A stretch of 64,000 nt of DNA from NCBI GenBank assembly GCA_945875635.1, contig CAMCLD010000002.1, forward strand, positions 1 to 64,000, written 5' to 3'. The notes under the pieces are model-generated. The model was given only the letters and a program-made list of their open reading frames with translations, was not told where the DNA came from and did not search any database. Positions within the stretch are counted from its first letter, which is position 1. Every line of letters starts with the position of its first letter. The translations under genes were made by a program, and so were the position numbers. Source of the DNA: an uncultured Prevotella sp. (GTDB lineage: Bacteria > Bacteroidota > Bacteroidia > Bacteroidales > Bacteroidaceae). Of the stretch, positions 62,728-64,000 are shown piece after piece.

Positions 62728-64000
62728 ATGCACATGAAACGCACTAAAAATGTAATGAAGTACCTTGTCGTGATGTTTCTATTGTCTATTTTCCCATCAT
62801 GGGTAATGGCACAGAATGTCACAGTACGCGGTACCGTTACCGATCACGATGGACCCGTGATTGGTGCAACAGTGAAAGTTAAGGGCACGTCAAATGGAGC
62901 AGTTACTGATTTAGACGGTAACTATACCATCAGTGTCCCCAAGGGAGCAACGCTTCAGTTCTCTTATGTAGGCTACCTTACCAAAGAAATCAAGGTGGCA
63001 GGAAAAGACAAGATTGACGTCGTCCTTGCAGAGGATGCAGAGCAATTGAGTGAGGTCGTCGTTGTAGGTTACGGACAGATGAAACGTTCAGACCTTACTG
63101 GTTCTGTCGTCTCTGTCAACTCCAAGGCAATAGAGAAATCAGTGCCTACAAGTGTTGACCAGGTATTGCAGGGTAGGGCAGCCGGTGTGCAGATACAGGC
63201 AAATACCGGAACTCCTGGTGGTAGTACCACAATCCGTATTCGTGGAACCAACTCTCTCAATGCAACATCCCAGCCTATCTTCGTTATCGATGGTGTAATT
63301 ATCGACTCTTCTGGTTCTGATGATGGAAACTCCAACCCCCTTGCATCAATAAACCCAAGTGATATCGTCAGCATGGACGTGCTGAAGGATGCCTCCGCTA
63401 CAGCTATATATGGTTCCCGCGCTTCTAATGGTGTCATCATGATTACTACAAAGCGTGGTTCCAACGCTGATGCCACTATCACTTACGATGGATATGTAGG
63501 TTGGCAGAGTATGCCAAAGAAACTTGATGTCATGAATCTGAGGGAATATGCCATTCATTATAAAGATATAACCGATGCTGACATCAAGCCAGAGTCATCC
63601 ACCTGGATTCGTGGTGACCTTATGGGGGAAGGTACAGACTGGCAGGATGAGCTTTATCGCAATGCGCTTATGACAAGCCATAACATATCCATGACCGGTG
63701 GTTCGGAAAAATCCACTTATGCTATCAGTGCTGGATATCTCAACCAGAATGGTATAGCCATTGGTTCTGGTTTCAAGCGACTAAGTCTTCGTGGAAATGT
63801 TGACTCCCAGATAAAGAAATGGCTTAAGGGTGGTGTTAATTTCTCCCTTGCCGACAGTAAGCAGGAGACATCATCTACATATAATATAATAATGACAGCC
63901 CTCACTTCTCAGCCATCTGTGGCAGTGAGGAATCCGTCTGGAGGATATGATGGTCCGGATGACCAGTGGATGCCAGACAACCCCGTAGCATTGGCAGAGA
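62728..64000 (+). CDS. SusC-like TonB-dependent glycan receptor (partial, runs off the window)
   Basis: 424 codons are visible and the gene continues past 64000. Starts at ATG 62728 (or the second Met at 62734). Signal peptide ends in FPSWVMAQ; carboxypeptidase-like domain (VTVRGTVTDHDGPVIGATVKVKG ... NYTISVPKGATLQFSYVGYL); the SusC/RagA plug follows, with VVVGYGQMKRSDLTGSV, LQGRAAGVQIQ, IRIRGTNSLNATSQPIFVIDG and MDVLKDASATAIYGSRASNGVI. It should carry xylan oligosaccharides through the outer membrane with a SusD partner expected downstream. Confidence 0.95.
   Translation, partial: MHMKRTKNVMKYLVVMFLLSIFPSWVMAQNVTVRGTVTDHDGPVIGATVKVKGTSNGAVTDLDGNYTISVPKGATLQFSYVGYLTKEIKVAGKDKIDVVLAEDAEQLSEVVVVGYGQMKRSDLTGSVVSVNSKAIEKSVPTSVDQVLQGRAAGVQIQANTGTPGGSTTIRIRGTNSLNATSQPIFVIDGVIIDSSGSDDGNSNPLASINPSDIVSMDVLKDASATAIYGSRASNGVIMITTKRGSNADATITYDGYVGWQSMPKKLDVMNLREYAIHYKDITDADIKPESSTWIRGDLMGEGTDWQDELYRNALMTSHNISMTGGSEKSTYAISAGYLNQNGIAIGSGFKRLSLRGNVDSQIKKWLKGGVNFSLADSKQETSSTYNIIMTALTSQPSVAVRNPSGGYDGPDDQWMPDNPVALAE

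Overview
The window comes from a Bacteroidota chromosome, most likely Prevotella or a close relative. The evidence is the dcw cluster order mraZ-rsmH-ftsL-ftsI-murE-mraY-murD-ftsW-murG-murC-ftsQ-ftsA-ftsZ, SusC/TonB-type receptors, a hybrid two-component regulator, T9SS-like C-terminal domains, promoter elements of the TAnnTTTG type, and intergenic AGGTTA-rich and GC-rich palindromic repeats. No prophage, transposase, CRISPR array, rRNA or tRNA gene was recognised.

Layout. 1-4936 (minus): GNAT-type protein, topoisomerase IV subunit B and a C-terminal processing peptidase. 5182-9083 (plus): a TonB-dependent receptor followed by a secreted acid-phosphatase-like enzyme. 9084-9404: a nest of tandem and inverted repeats ending in a terminator. 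9405-13594 (minus): a GC-rich block of secreted proteins (BspA-like leucine-rich repeat protein, beta-sandwich protein, a frameshifted remnant, a small outer-membrane barrel); two of these proteins share a nearly identical C-terminal sorting-like tract. 13767-17823 (minus): a DUF3244-like protein, a membrane TPR/HTH regulator and two acyltransferases that resemble the glycine-lipid pair GlsA/GlsB. 18260-34224 (plus): the dcw cluster, which makes peptidoglycan precursors (meso-diaminopimelate type judging from MurE) and the divisome. It is followed by a YqeY-like protein and a THUMP-like methyltransferase. 36152-42286 (minus): GH3 glucosidase, RNase HII, and an ArnT/ArnC/LAB_N set that probably glycosylates lipid A. 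42562-44535: gyrB with a structured leader. 44677-49251: GH95 with an AraC regulator, then DUF3109 and uracil-DNA glycosylase.

49334-64000 is a glucuronoxylan utilisation locus. A minus-strand operon (SGNH esterase, GPH sugar:cation symporter, GH10 xylanase, GH43 xylosidase) faces a plus-strand set (XynR-like hybrid two-component regulator, GH67 alpha-glucuronidase, GH35-like glycosidase, SusC-like receptor cut by the window end). The order symporter-GH10-GH43 plus a hybrid regulator matches the xynD-xynA-xynB/xynR cluster known from Prevotella bryantii. The divergent intergenic region carries a 74-bp tandem repeat with a promoter-like motif in every copy.

The least ordinary parts are the GC-rich 9405-13045 block, bracketed by a 22-bp direct repeat with a truncated, frameshifted gene at one edge; the palindromic element inserted in the 3' end of mraZ between 14-bp direct repeats; the nested repeats at 9109-9270; and the 74-bp repeats upstream of the xylan regulator. 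I saw no clear case of a wholly new enzymatic or defence system. All homology statements rest on motif recognition, not on a search.
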